Positions 1-11,699 of a DNA stretch of 64,000 nt are shown piece after piece. This DNA is from Akebia trifoliata. Its lineage: Eukaryota > Streptophyta > Magnoliopsida > Ranunculales > Lardizabalaceae. The translations under genes were made by a program, and so were the position numbers. Location: contig CM030707.1 in the NCBI GenBank assembly GCA_017979445.1, positions 26,195,756-26,259,755 of the forward strand, in the 5' to 3' direction. The notes beneath the pieces were generated by a model. It did no database searches, was not told the origin of the DNA, and worked only from the letters and a program-made list of their open reading frames with translations. Numbering within the stretch: position 1 is the first letter of the stretch; the number at the start of each line of letters is the position of its first letter.

Positions 1-139
1 TGGGTATAAAAGAAAGGAGTTTTAAGGCTCAAAAACCTGAATGCCCCTTGTGTGGCATTTCTTTCTTTTTCTTTGAACTTTCTTCCCTATATATTTATTT
101 TTATTTTTTTTCCGTGTAAGGAAATATATATATTTTATT

Positions 140-240
140 TTGATGTGGTCAGGCCTGAAGTAACTTTTCAGGTTGCGTATGTACTCCAGGATTTTGGGAT
201 CAGACCAAAACGTAGTTCAAATTTTTCCCTCCTCTGGGTT
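140..240 (-). other. Conserved post-integrase stretch of Tat/Ogre elements
   Basis: On the minus strand this contains TTGAACTACGTTTTGGTCTG followed by a TACATACGCAACC-like stretch. From memory, a similar 'GAACTACG...ACGTAGGCAACC' sequence lies between integrase and 3' LTR in many plant Tat/Ogre elements. It fits the position downstream of the integrase C-terminus at 375-545. No reading frame is claimed. Confidence 0.4.
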
Positions 241-374
241 AGGTGATCGGATTGAGAAAATAAAAATGTTTTTTTTTAAATTTATTTTTTGAAAAAGGCT
301 GCAAAGGGCTGAGAAAGGAGATATTGAACTTTTGAACTGGTAACAGGAAATTGATTTGGCCGAAGATGACCTCC

Positions 375-545
375 TTAAATGTAGTACTGCTTGATCTGGT
401 CAAGGTTGGTTGGTTCTGATAATTCGATTCCATTATGATCTTGAAGTCTGACAGTTTTTCCCAGTAATATTTCTTTGATGATGAACGGACTTCCCCAATT
501 TGGTTTGAACTTCTCTCTAGGGTCAAAGATAGGTGCCCGATTTTC
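375..545 (-). pseudogene. Ty3/gypsy integrase C-terminal fragment
   Basis: The minus-strand translation reads DPREKFKPNWGSP-like, then a KEIL..K.VRLQDHNGIE stretch, then EPTNLDQIKQYY. This is the usual end of plant gypsy integrase (P-x-G-K-F-x-P-N-W-x-G-P...N-x-D-x-L-K-x-Y-Y). It sits in the right order after the core fragment at 777-1090. Stops and frameshifts separate the two, so it is a relic. Family identity is fairly sure; exact limits are not. Confidence 0.6.
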
Positions 546-776
546 TTTAAGTATTAAATCCCGACTTGCAAGTGTCGGGCTTTGATCTTCTTGTCAAATA
601 CATGGGCGACTCTTCTTTGATAAGCCTGCACGTGGTACAGACCTCTTAGTTATTTTTCTTTGATCAAATTTAATTCTTTATACCGTTGACGAACCAAATC
701 TATTTTTAGCAATTGACTTTCCATCAAGGCCTTGAGTGACGGGATTTCCCTTTCAACTGGTAAGATTATTTGTGTA

Positions 777-1090
777 TCATACACTAGATGGTAGAAAGTA
801 GTTCCAGTGAAAGACTGTATTGAAATACGATATACTCATAGTGCAACTGGTAACTTCTCTAAGCAATCCTGGTTTGATTGACACATTTTTCTTATTGGTT
901 GTTTTAATTTCTCCATTGGTCTGAGGATGATAGAAAGATGATTTGTGATGCTGGATCTTGAACTTTGAAAACAAAGTAATCATTGACTTTGAAGTATTAC
1001 CCATCATCAGAGACCAATTCCAAAAGTACCCTGTATCGACTTATGGCATTTGTTTTGCAGAGAGGACAACATCGACATGTTTTGTAACAT
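777..1090 (-). pseudogene. Ty3/gypsy integrase core fragment
   Basis: The minus strand encodes ELVSDDG followed by KFKIQHHKSSFYHPQTNGEI and then TNKKNV. This is the second catalytic aspartate region and the HPQTNG-(A/Q)-x-E region of a retroviral-type integrase. Integrase would insert the cDNA copy into the chromosome. The open stretch is only about 76 codons, and frameshifts flank it. The HHKSS form points to the Tat/Ogre group rather than the chromoviruses found elsewhere in the window. Non-functional. Confidence 0.6.
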
Positions 1091-1299
1091 CTTCTTTGGT
1101 TTAATTAGTATTTCCATTCCATCGAGCGAGTATTTATTCCATGTATTGAACAACAGCCAAGCTTACACCAAACGTATCCTCATAGGATCACGTGAACAAG
1201 TCTTTTGAAATTTTTGAGTAGATTCATTATCCCCTCGTATTCCTCTAGGGATAAGATGACTTCTATTTGAATTTTTTAAGAATTTTTTATTCTGAGATC

Positions 1300-3560
1300 A
1301 ATAACCTAAAGGTTGAGCCCAACCATTATTTTCTTGTTCAGGAAATAAATCTTTCCTTGAAGTCAGATTATTAATTAATTCGTTAATGTGCTCGAGGTAT
1401 TCAAGAATTTCCTTTATCCAATCAAATTCAGATGGGGCGACAAACACCTCTACAAACTCAACAAACTAACTCGACTCAACAGGAAAATAATAAACTCGAT
1501 CTAAAGAAGACATGACCTTGTTGAAAAAAAGGACTCGAGCTAACTCAAACGACTCATGAAAACTCAAGACAACTACTTACAATGGGCTTGATTATGACTG
1601 AGGACTGAGACATTGCTTACAACTGGCAGGACTGAGGCACTGTGATCTTCAAGGAACAACTTTGTAATTTTGAGAAATTTTGGGGTCATTGCTGACTTGG
1701 TGCTGACATTTGTTCTAACTGACTGGGTTTACAACCCTAGCTGGAATTCAATTTTGGGGTCTTTTTCTTTTTTTTTTGGAAAATATTTTTCTTCTAGAAA
1801 ATATTTCTTTTAAAATGGGTTGAAACCCGAATTAGAAAAGAATTTGAATTCCATTTTGATTTAAATAACCTGGCCCACCATGATTGTTGGATCATTGCCA
1901 AGTTTTTTTTTTTTAAATTTAAAAATAGACTCTTTATTGGGTTGGTGCACCCAGTAATATAGTAATTTCGAATCAGGTTTAAATAAAGATTACTCCTTGA
2001 GGATAAAATTGTACATTCCTGATCTCATCATTTGTAAGGTCCATTTCCAACAAGCAACCCAGGAATACCCACGATAAGTTCGAGTCGTGACCTATATGGA
2101 GGTTTCTAGACTCTAGGTTTACTACGTGCAATGCAATTTATCTGGCCACCCTTGCCCAAGTACACTTATATACCTCTCAATACGTGGTGACTTGATTTGA
2201 TATACCGTATAGGTGATAATCTAAGACCCCAACCCACTTCTTTGAAATAAAAAACAGCCAGTTTAATCCCTAGATCAGAGGTGGCGCGCGATGCTTGAGC
2301 AAAGGTACTCTTAAATCACCTCTTTTCTAGAATAGACGTAGTCTATCCCCCTTGTACAGTAGGGTACAGCGGGGTAGGATCTTGCTTAGACACTGATTTT
2401 GACCAAGAAGTGCAATTGATGAACTTATATTATCTTTTGTGTACCGTATAGGTACGAGTCTAGGGTTGTAGCTTTTATAAATGGTTTAGCATCCCATAAG
2501 GGGACCGACCACGTACTTGTACTACGTTGACAATTGGGACATGTGATTGTGCAGTTTACAATAAGTCAAAGGCTTAAGTCACTCCAGCCTAGGTGCATCG
2601 ATATACTTTTTAGAGTCACCTGATCAAACGGTATTGATGCCCCAGTTTTATATATCCTAAGGTATGTGACTGGAGTTGTGATTTTCATGAATGACGTCGA
2701 ATTTCTGAAGAGACTGGGCCACGCACTAGTGCCACGTTGGATATAAGGGACATGCAAACGTGCAAAGCGATAAACATGCTAGTGGTGTGTGCAAAACGGG
2801 GTGGGGTGTGCCCGGGGCCTTTTTCAAACAAATGGGCCCATGGGCCTGATCATATCATTACAACGTGGGTATTACATGAATATTATCCAAAACAAATATC
2901 AATCCAATCACATTATTAAGATAAAAAACAAGCACATCAAACATATATCAAAATCATGACAATATTAGATAGGCGTTCAGTACAAAGACTAATAATCGGA
3001 TTCGATCGTTTGAACAAGAATACAGTTCTTAGTCCAAACACAAATATATATGGTCCAATCAAAGATTACTTTTGGACGATCCAAAATAAATTGAGATTTT
3101 AATGAATATTGAATCGAGGATAGGATGATAATCATTGAGATAAGGGGTAATGATTTTTCCTTTTTTTTTTTAAACATTTTTTTTAAATTTAAATTTAAAG
3201 AAATAAAGAAAACATGAATTCAATTTAAAAAAAAAATGTTCTTTTTTTTTTAAGAGAAAAACCGAATATTGTTTAAAATAAAAAATTTTGAAACAAATAA
3301 ATTTTTTTTTTTAATTTTTTTTAAAACATTTTTTTTTTAAAACATTTTTTTTAAACGGTTTTTTTAAAATGTTTTTTTTAACATTTAATTTTTTTTAAAA
3401 AAATTTACTATCAAAGATCAATGCATGTACCCTAAAAAAAATTAAATAAAAAACTAAAAAATAAAAATAAAAATAAATAAATAATTTTTTTTAATTTAAA
3501 AAAAAAATCTTTATGATCCAATAACCTTCATTCCATTTTACCTCATTATTTCCCTTTAAA
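1300..3560. other. Non-coding interior of Ogre-A; no gene seen
   Basis: No domain could be recognised on either strand; frames are short and stop-rich. The segment 1441-1740 is rich in 'actc/gact' words, 2020-2900 is mixed-composition DNA, and 3160-3520 is extremely A/T-rich. By position between PBS and integrase it should hold gag/pol of the Tat/Ogre element, so those were lost or replaced. Further insertions with unrecognised ends are possible. Confidence 0.4.
3165..3520. repeat. Homopolymer-rich A/T low-complexity tract
   Basis: Runs of 7-11 T or A are separated by short words such as AAACATTT, in both strand senses, so the tract could fold on itself. Composition is far more A/T-biased than the flanks. 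It contains no frame and no simple period. Confidence 0.7.
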
Positions 3561-3567
3561 TCATTAG

Positions 3568-3912
3568 ATTATTTGGGAGTCTTCCAAATTGACCTTTAAT
3601 TGGGATCACAAAAAACATAAAAGAATATGCTCTCCAAATTTTTATAGCCAATTTCAGCATCATCACATCCTCAATTCAAATGTCAATTTGAATATTTCAT
3701 TATTTAGGGTCATCCCAAATGACCCTAGATTAAATCATAAAAAATTATATGCCAAATCAAAGTATCCAAAATTGAATCAAAGGATACCAATAAAGGATAA
3801 TACAAACCTAAAAAAGAATCCAAATAAAAATGGAACAACACCCATTTTTTCACATCATCATCCTCTCAATATCCTGTATTATTTAGGGTCATCCCAAATG
3901 ACCCTAAATTGA
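3568..3912. repeat. Degenerate tandem repeat, about 130-180 bp period
   Basis: A 27-bp block beginning ATTATTTAGGGTCATCCC is nearly identical at about 3701 and 3879, and a diverged form starts near 3568. The block includes a short inverted repeat (AGGGTCAT...ATGACCCT). Each is followed by a similar A-rich segment and a CATCATC..CCTC segment. It lies in the leader of Ogre-A, just 3' of the PBS in element orientation. Confidence 0.6.
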
Positions 3913-4047
3913 TGCCAAGAGAATATAATACAATCTCAAAAATTCACGAATCAAATAAACTAAAAATAAACAAAACAAACATAAATAAAACTAGGTCTAA
4001 ATGGCAATGTTTTCATACTTGGGACTTTTCAAGTTTGATCCTCAATA

Positions 4048-4067
4048 ATCTCTAGCGGAGTCGTCAC
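4048..4067 (-). other. Primer-binding-site-like sequence of Ogre-A
   Basis: Directly inside the LTR end the minus strand reads GTGACGACTCCGCTAGAGA. This resembles the GCGACTCCGCTGGGGA-type site that Tat/Ogre elements are thought to use with tRNA-Arg. The alternative is that 4063-4067 (GTCAC) is a TSD matching 5594-5598 (GTGAC) 4 of 5, making the LTR solo. I prefer the PBS because the DNA to the left is not Del-A LTR. Confidence 0.45.
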
Positions 4068-5593
4068 TAAAAGCGCCCTCGATTTGCGGGGTGAGCGGAT
4101 CCGCTTTTGATTTTTGAGGTTTGGAGTCACCACCTAGTTATTACGGTCTAGGAATCGAACATTGACTCTAAAAGACAAATAACATTATTCTACAAAAGAA
4201 AATACGGGTTTGGGGATCACGTTACGGGGTTGGAAGGTGTTAGGCACCAACCCCGCCCGACAAACGCCGATCTCTACTTTTTCCAAATAAAACTACATTG
4301 CTAAAAGACTTAAATATTAAAAAAAAAGAATGAAAAATACCTAGATGATCACAACGATAGTTCTCTTAGAGCTGGCAGAGAGATTCCTTGTTTATTTTTA
4401 TTATTAAATCACTTCGGATCTCCAAGATGAAGTATCTTTAGATCTAAGTGCTTCCTAATTTTTGATGGATTTTTAAGTATTTTTGAAGGGTTTCTTGGTA
4501 TTTTTTGAGCTAAAATTAGGGGTTGGATGATAGGTAAGGGGTTAGGGCTTCAAAATTAGGATTTTGGGAAGGTTGGGGAGGCTTCGTGACCTACTTTTTC
4601 TACGATTTTCTCTTTGATACGAAAATAGGTTGTAGAAACTCCTATTTATAGATTTTTTAAAGAGTTTTTTAGATATAGTTAGAATTAGATTATGTTTCTT
4701 TTAGATAGTTTTAGAGTTTAATTAAAATTCTATTAGATAGTTTTAGAGTTTAATTAGAATTCTATTGGGTGGTTTTAGAGTTTAATTAGAATTCTTTTAG
4801 GTAGTTTTAGAGTTTAATTAGAATTCTTTTAGATAGTTTTGACTTTGGTTTTATTAGATTGACTTGACTTTAGGGTTTTGACATAAGTCTTACTTAATTG
4901 ACTTGACTTTAAGATTTTGACTTAAGTCTTAGTTGATTGACTTAAAAAAAATTTAATTTTAATTAGGATTTCACGTTACATTAATTAATGTTTTAATTAT
5001 TAATTTTGAAAATTTTAATTATTAAAACTGTAAAATTATCGTTTTACCCTCGGAGATGACTTTTTGCGTTTGAAGTCATTTTTCGATGTTCCAGGATGTT
5101 TTGGAATCGATTTTTCATAAGGAATTCAATGGAAATATCGATCTGTGTCACTCATGAAGTTTTTCGGCATGAAATAATCATGAAATTTATGAAGGGCATT
5201 TTCGTAATTTTGTCAAATTTGGTAAAAATTGAGAAAATGACTTATTTGGTTTTAATTTGTTGTTTTATGTGTTTGAAAGGATTTTTTAAGCATACTGTAG
5301 GCTCTAGAGATGTTTTGATATTAGGGGTATTTTGGTAATTTGATAATTTTTTAGTGATTTTTATTGTAAAGCTTTTTTTTGTCTGAAAGATATGATTTCT
5401 ATGTTTTTGGGGTCATATTTTCCTAGCGTAGTGTGGTTTCTACAATTTTGTTAATTCGAGATACCTTATCCGAATTTCTGAAACACATCTGGTAACCAAA
5501 TAGAGTATTGGAATAAACATCCATCATTGGGAACCGTTGCAATCTGGTTAACGAGCTGATTAATCAGGTGAGTACAAAAATGGGGTGTCTACA
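4068..5593 (-). repeat. LTR (family B), 5' LTR of Ogre-A
   Basis: In minus orientation it runs TGTAGACACCCC...GGGCGCTTTTA; the final CA has decayed to TA. It is homologous end to end with 17209-18799, the nested copy at 30202-35270, and the inverted copy at 36579-38129. Length is 1,526 bp. A TATA-like ATAAATAG lies in minus sense near 4645, which would place the promoter in the usual LTR position. Confidence 0.8.
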
Positions 5594-5846
5594 GTGACAT
5601 ACTATTTTTTCGGATGTAAAATGCAGATATTATCCCTCGGGTGTGATTTTGACATTTTGCCGTTTCATCCCATTTTTTTCTCTTTCTAATTTTCGTAATT
5701 CTCAATCTATCGAACAAAATATTCACTTTTTGATATTCATCAACTCAATATGAGTTCATTGAATATTAAATTATTTTTTCAACTATGAAATTAATTTTAT
5801 CAATAACATTGAAAAAGTACAAAACAGGGTCTGAGCGGTACATATG

Positions 5847-7034
5847 TGATGAGTATCTCCAAACACTCAATTATATGCATATTTTCCGATTATTTATCTT
5901 GATTTTTGTACCTATTTCTCCATATTAAGGTAATAATCATGTTAAGCCTCAAAACACCATGTTGCATATTAATTAGGCTTAATTATTCATTTACTAGATA
6001 ATTCTAATTACGTGTGTTTTTTTATGCAGAAAATCAACAATTTGGAATCAAAATCTTAAGACAAAAGCATTTGAGCCCACTTTAGAATGCCCTAATCCTT
6101 AACTCATATTCTCTTCTTTTGTCTTTTTGTGCAAAGAAAAGTGGAGACTACTTTTAGACTCTTCTACACACATTCTTCTCTATAAATAGAGCCTCCATTT
6201 CTAGAGAAAGGGTCCCATCTTTGTTCTCTTATCCAAGACTCCTTTAATCTAAGGCTCTTAGCCTATTCTCTTATTTTTTGTATTTTCATTTTCTAGTTAT
6301 TTTCTTTTGGCTAAATAGTCTTGTAAGAAGTAGTAGAAGAAGAAGAAGTTGTAAGTTTCTCCATGAAATGAAGAAAAGTTATTTCATCTCTTATCTTCCC
6401 TCTCTTACAATGACATTAGGCTAAGTTCCCCTCTATTGGAGAGTGGAAAAGTCTAGAGCAAGTTCTTGTGTTATTTCTAATTTCATGTTTTTCTTTTATT
6501 TAAAATGCTTATGAGTTCTCTTTAAGTTTCTTGCACCTTTTATTCTTAATATAGATACTTTATGCTTAGATTAGATTAAGATAAAGTATGCTTAAACTAG
6601 ATAATTGGTAGTAGGAAGTTTTCAAAGAATTTTACTTTGTTTATGTTCCCATATTTCATTTCATTTGCAAAACTTACCGATCTAAGGAGCTAATACCAAG
6701 CCCTTACGATTGAGTTATAAAAAGGCTAGAAACTAGGAATTACTCATCAATATGTTCTACGTAGATCCACCTCCAATAGTGTTTTAATTTCATAAGTTTA
6801 CTTGCTTTTAATTTCATTTACTTTAGTTTATTTTCTAGAAATTTTACATTTTCTTATAAGTTCAAAAATACAAAGAAAAACAGTTTTAATTCCTTTTAGT
6901 TAATTTGCTTTTTATCTTCTTAGCTTAACTCTATTCCTCCTTTCTCTTGGGTTTGATCCCCTACTTGCTCCACAAGTAAGATAAAAGTAAGATTATTATT
7001 AACTCCGGTGAGAAGAATACCGATAGTCTCATCA
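5847..7034 (+). mobile_element. Solo LTR, family E (TGATGAG...CTCATCA)
   Basis: 1,188 bp bounded by TGATGAG and CTCATCA, with a perfect 5-bp TSD ATATG (5842-5846 and 7035-7039). The empty site is seen in the partner LTR around 18835-18850. A second copy lies at 26978-28208. A TATAAATA box at 6181 and a downstream transcribed-looking segment suggest plus orientation. No internal coding region remains, as expected after LTR-LTR recombination. Confidence 0.85.
6181..6188 (+). promoter_or_regulatory. TATA box of family E LTR
   Basis: TATAAATA within the short palindrome CTCTATAAATAGAG; the same box is preserved in the second copy at 27359-27366. Conservation between two otherwise diverged copies supports a core promoter role. 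Confidence 0.5.
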
Positions 7035-8265
7035 ATATGACCCAACTAACGGAAGTAACCCAGTGAGATATCCTACCCACATATATTTTGTTATAAAATA
7101 CAGTAAAACATATCAAACATGCAAGTTCTAGCGTGAATTTGAAATAACAAAAAGAATTCTATATTTTTAGAAACACATCACAATTTTTTAATAAAATTCA
7201 AAATATAATTTTCGCAATCTACAATTACTAATAGAAATTGAGAGTTCCTTACTATCTCTATATGAAAGAATTGAAATACATTGAGACGGTGTAAACTTCA
7301 AAATGGTTGATTTTCAAATCTAACCTGGTGGTTTCAAAGATTTCGACGCCGTCGTCCTTTATCCCTTTTGTGATGGAGGACGGTTTGATCTCGAAACAAA
7401 TGAAATCCGAGATCGAAATTTCAAAATTTCTGTATATAAATATGCTTGATTTTTAATGATACGGGGTGAAAAAGAAAGTGAAACGAAAAGAGGTTGGGTA
7501 GGTTTTGTAGATAACGAGGCTGCAGATGTTTCTCCCTTCTGCGTAGGAAGTCGACGGCAAGTCGTTTGTAATAAATCTAGGGTGGAAAATCGCTAAAAAA
7601 AAAAAAATTTCGTTTCAAATGTCGTGGCTGTTTGGACGAGTTGAGGAAGATGATAAAAAAAATTAAAAAAAAATTATTTACATAAATCTTGGGACGAAAT
7701 CAATATTTTGCTTATTATTTCGATCGATGATAACTTGACTATCCGGACTCCAAAACTGACAAATGAATACTCTATTTTATCTAATTTTTCGTTCTAGATC
7801 TAATGGTATGGTTAATTTCTATAAATTTTATCTTTAACAAAAATTTACATTTTTAGCCTAGAGGACCTTAAAATTGACGTCGTTTTCGTTTTTGACTATA
7901 ATTTTACTTTTTATGCTCCAAAAATGATAAGTTAATAGTCCATATTTAATAATTTTTTATTACAAACCCAATGGTATAATCAAATCTTAATAATTTTTAT
8001 ACTAACAAAAAGTCACTTTTTAGCTTGGTCTGATTTGATAATCGAGGATTTTGTAATTTTGATGTTCAGACTCGCATTAGAGAGTGCTTATAAGCTAAAA
8101 TATATTTTTTGATAATTTTGAATCCAATGGTAAGATTAGATTTCATTAAAAATGATCAGAACAAAGTCTTACAAGTTTTACCCTAAGTCACACTTTTAGG
8201 ATTTTCTCAAAATTTCACTATAATTTTTCCTTGAGATACGAATAAAAAATACTTGGGGTTTTACA

Positions 8266-8281
8266 TTCTCCCCCCCTTAAT
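8266..8281 (-). other. Polypurine tract of Del-A
   Basis: Minus strand reads TTAAGGGGGGGAGAA directly before the LTR start TGTAAAACCCC. This is the expected plus-strand DNA synthesis primer site of an LTR retrotransposon. Confidence 0.8.
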
Positions 8282-8299
8282 AAAAATTTTGTCCTCGAA

Positions 8300-9637
8300 A
8301 TTAAAATAATACCTTAGTCTTGGAATAGTTCTGGATATTTAGCTTGCATTTTTGACTCCTTCTCCCAAGTGGCTTCTTCAACGTTGTGTTGTTTCCACAA
8401 TACCTTGATTAGAGGGATAGACTTAGATCTGAGTTGCTTTATTCTCCTATCAAGTATCTGTATCGGACCTTCCTCGTAGGATCCATCTTTGTCTACCTCT
8501 AACTCTCGCAAATCAACCACATGTGAAGGATCTGGCAAATACTTTTTCAGCATGGACACATGGAACACATTGTGAACTTGCTCAAGTTGTGGTGGTAGAA
8601 TCAATTTGTAAGCCACTGGTCCTATATATTCAACTATTTCAAATGGTCTCACAAAACGTGACTTTAATTTACCCTTCACACCAAATCTGGAGATTCTTCT
8701 CCTGGACGATACTTTCAAGAATACTTTATCCCCAGCTTGGAATTCTAAAGGTCTGTGCCACTTGTCTGCATAGCTCTTCTGCCTACTCTGAGCAATTTTA
8801 ATCTATTTCGTATAATGTGTATTATCTTGGTAGTTTCCTTAACAATCTCGGGTCCCAACACGGAAGCATCTTCTGTCTTTGTCCAACATATTGGTGATCG
8901 ACACAGCCTACTGTATAAAGCTTCAAATGGTGCCATGTCGATACTAGCTTGAAAACTAATTTTGTAGGAGAACTCCACTAATGGTAAATGATGCTTCCAA
9001 CCTACTCCAAAATCTAAAACACATGCCCGCAACATATCTTATAAAATCTGAATAACTCACTCAGACTGTCCATCAAACTGTGGATGAAAAATCGTATTGA
9101 AATTCAACTGAGTACTCAAGGCTTTGTGTAGACTCTCCTAGAATCAAGAAGTAAATCTGGGATACCTATCTGACACGATAGAAACTGGCACTCCATGTAG
9201 TCAAACTATCTCAGTTATGTATATCTGGATCAATCTATCGACGCCAAATGAGACTCGAATTGGAATGAAGTGTGCCGATTTCGTCAGTCGATCAACAATC
9301 ACCCATATGGCGTCTGACCTATCACTGGCTTTCAGCAACCCTACTACAAAACCCATAGTCACATGCTCCCATTTTCATTTTGCTATGGGTAATGGCTGGA
9401 GTAAACCTACGGGATTTCGATATTCAGCCTTGACCTGTTGACATGTCAGGTACTTACTTACATATTCTACGATTACCTTCTTCATAGTCGAAAATCAGAA
9501 ATTTCTTCACAGATCTCTACACATCTTCGTACCTCCTGGGTGAATAGAATATCGAGAATGGTGTACCTCACCCAGTATATCGGATCTCAACTGTGAGTTC
9601 TGAGGTATCCACATCCTGCCTCTAAATCTGAGAATCT
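8300..9637 (-). pseudogene. Del-A integrase and chromodomain (3' part of pol)
   Basis: The integrase would insert element cDNA; the chromodomain would steer insertion to particular chromatin. From 9637 downward the frame gives a zinc-binding region (HHSRYSIHPGG) and a core where the first catalytic Asp is replaced (TMGFVVGL instead of TMDFVxGL). Then comes the FEALYSRLCRSP motif. An uninterrupted 134-codon stretch (8718-8314) ends in a chromodomain with EGPIQILDRR, VLWKQHNVEEATWE and YPELF. Several shifts separate the blocks. The solo LTR at 9638 cuts the pol frame just upstream. Confidence 0.8.
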
Positions 9638-11699
9638 TGCAGACAAGTGATTTATTCAATTTTGAATATATCATCCACTTTGGGGGATTTTGGAGTCGCC
9701 ACCATTCATATTTAAAATGGGTGTGAATGGTCACCCGGATTGCATTTTTTTGAAAAATCATATTTTTTGGCATTTGATAACTCTCGTATGGATATGACTC
9801 ATTTGGTCCAACTTTTGATTCAAGGTATGGGGGTCCATTTTATGGAGTAGGGAAGGTGTTAAGCACCCTACTCCATCCACCATTGGTGATAACCTCGAAC
9901 TCGGTCCAACTTGAAAATAAAAATAAACTAAGAAAAAGAATCGAAAAATTCGATATGTGCCCTCAAGTATGAGGGCTTTGATGTTGGTTCAACCCATTGA
10001 GGGTACCCTTATTGAAAAAGGGGCCTTTTGATGGTTCAAACCATGGTGGTGTGTGTGAAGGTGTGAAGAAAGGGATAAGTAGAAGAGGGGAGTTGGAGGG
10101 GGTGTTCTTTTGTCCAAACCCACCTTACTCCTTTGTTGACTTTTTTTGCCTTTTCTTGATGAATTCCTTTAACCTTCTTGAATTTGTTTGAGAAGAAGTT
10201 GAGAGTTGAGAGTTAAGGGTAATGGAGGTGAGTTGGGAGGTGAGAGTTTGAGAGTTGAGAGTAGTGAGGTGAGTAGAAAGATTTTTTTAGAGAGTATTTT
10301 CTCAAATTTTCATTAGGTAGTAAGAGTTGAGAATGAGGGGGGTTTTATAGAGTTTGGGAGTTATTTTTAGGGTTAAGATGGGGTGAAATGTTGGGAGAGT
10401 AGAGAATGACATGAGTTTTGAAGGTGGAGGGTATGAAATTAGGAGTTGGGAGAGGGGTAATTATGTAATGGAAGTAAATGGTTGTGTTTTGATCCAAATG
10501 GTTTGGATCTTACCCAAACCATTTGGGTGGAGTGTTTGGTGAGGTGAGATGATGGGTGTTTTAAGAGAGTGGCTGTAATTGAGTGGTGTTTGATTTAAGA
10601 GAATGGAGGGTGTAAGAGGGTGGTTGGGAAGGTGAGGAAGATGATGACATGTGGCAAGATGTGTGGAGATTAAGGGTTTAGATTAATTGATGGGAGAGAA
10701 TGAGTGTTTGAGGAGGGGTATAGGTTTAGGTTGCAGAGATGGTAGATTAGGGGAAGGGTAGTGGTTGGTTAGTAGGGAGTGATGATAGTAGGTTAGGGGG
10801 AGGTATTTAATTTTAGAAGAGGGGTGTAGGTTTAGGTTGTAGAGATGGTAGATTAGGGGAAGGTGGTAGTTGGTTAGTAGGGAGTTATGATAGTAGGGGA
10901 GGTGTGAGTTGATGTGATTTTTTAGAGAAAAAATAATGGGATAGTTAATTTTTTTAGAGAAAAATGATGGGAGTTGGTGGTTTGATGAGAGAGGTAAGAT
11001 GGGATGATGACATGTGTTATTTTTGATGAAAAAGTGATGATTGGTTTGATGTGGGTAGTGGTTTATGGGTTAAGATTATGGGTTGGATATAAATTGGACA
11101 TGGATTTGGGCTTAAGGGTGTTGGGCTTGGGTTTTACGAAGGTTGTAAGTATTTTGAAATGGGGTAGGATTTGTTTTAGGGTAGGGTTGGGTATGTTAGA
11201 GATATTTTGGGATTTAGGTTATGTGGAGTTAGGTTTAGGTTAAGGGGGTAAGGTGAGGAATTGATTTTTAGAGAATTGAAGGTTGGTGGGCCGTAGATGG
11301 GCTCAGGGTATTTTTAATTTCAGAGATGGAGCGGTGAGGGTAGAGGAAATGATAGGTGTCCCAAGTCTCATTTATTTATTTTATTCATTTTTTTGAGATT
11401 TTTGGAAATATTGGATTTGATCAAAATGCCACGTGTTGGCAAGTCGGGCTTTTCAGGCCCGTTGGCGAGTTTTATTTAAAATTGGGTATTTTTACTTTAG
11501 GAGATGAGCAGTGGAGGTTGGAGAGGTGTAGGCTAGGTCAAGTCCTTCTGGTGGGCCTACTAGACCATTAGGAAGTCTCAGGGGCCTCGGTTCGATCAAA
11601 ATGCAATATTTGAGTGATTTGGGCTTTTGAGACCCGTTGGCCAATTTGTTGTTTTTGGGCCCTTTCGAGTGGGGGCCCGTTCAAATTGGGGTGTCTACA
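9638..11699 (-). mobile_element. Solo LTR, family C, inside Del-A pol
   Basis: Runs from TGCAGACA to TGTCTACA, an 8-bp terminal inverted match, with TSD AATCT (9633-9637) and AACCT (11700-11704), one mismatch. The empty site is visible in Del-B near 23960-23970. Its minus-strand start TGTAGACACCCCAA resembles family B, suggesting a related Tat-type element, but the interior differs. The middle is strikingly G/T-rich on the plus strand. Confidence 0.85.
10713..10920. repeat. 106-bp tandem duplication in family C LTR
   Basis: Two adjacent units begin GAGGGGT(A/G)TAGGTTTAGG at 10713 and 10819 and share the GATGGTAGATTAGGGGAAGG segment. The second unit is slightly diverged. Confidence 0.75.

Larger units (their letters stand above)
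1..5593 (-). mobile_element. Ogre-A: Tat/Ogre-like Ty3/gypsy remnant, 3' end off-window
   Basis: Read on the minus strand, the element starts with an LTR (5593 to 4068, starts TGTAGACACCCC). A PBS-like site follows, then about 2.7 kb of non-coding DNA and a broken integrase (1090 to 375). The integrase has the HHKSS...HPQTNG sequence that I associate with the Tat/Ogre lineage. Gag, protease, RT and RNase H are not recognisable, so the interior is deleted or eroded. The 3' LTR must lie left of base 1. The element seems to have entered the 3' LTR of Del-A, whose sequence begins right after 5593. Lineage is inferred from motifs. Confidence 0.6.
5594..8265 (-). repeat. 3' LTR of Del-A, truncated by Ogre-A
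   Basis: It ends on the plus strand with GGGGTTTTACA at 8265, followed by the purine tract. From about 5606 it aligns with the right-hand part of 31758-35233 and with 15422-20099. Its other end is missing because the Ogre-A LTR starts at 5593. A solo LTR with TSD ATATG occupies 5847-7034. A TATA-like stretch in minus sense near 7430 matches one near 19285 in the partner LTR. Confidence 0.8.

Noticed and set aside
52..246. Hydrophobic 64-residue frame on the plus strand, resembling a small membrane protein
   Set aside because: Overlaps the Tat/Ogre post-integrase region read on the other strand; composition is explained by T-rich DNA and no start context or homology supports a gene.
3589..3912. 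107-codon plus-strand frame
   Set aside because: It spans the tandem-repeat units of the Ogre-A leader; Asn/Lys/Ile-rich translation is what A-rich DNA gives.
8523..8801. Plus-strand frames opposite the Del-A chromodomain and integrase (also 9217-9441, 11614-11907, 23451-23774)
   Set aside because: Mirror frames of pol genes encoded on the minus strand; no domain of their own.
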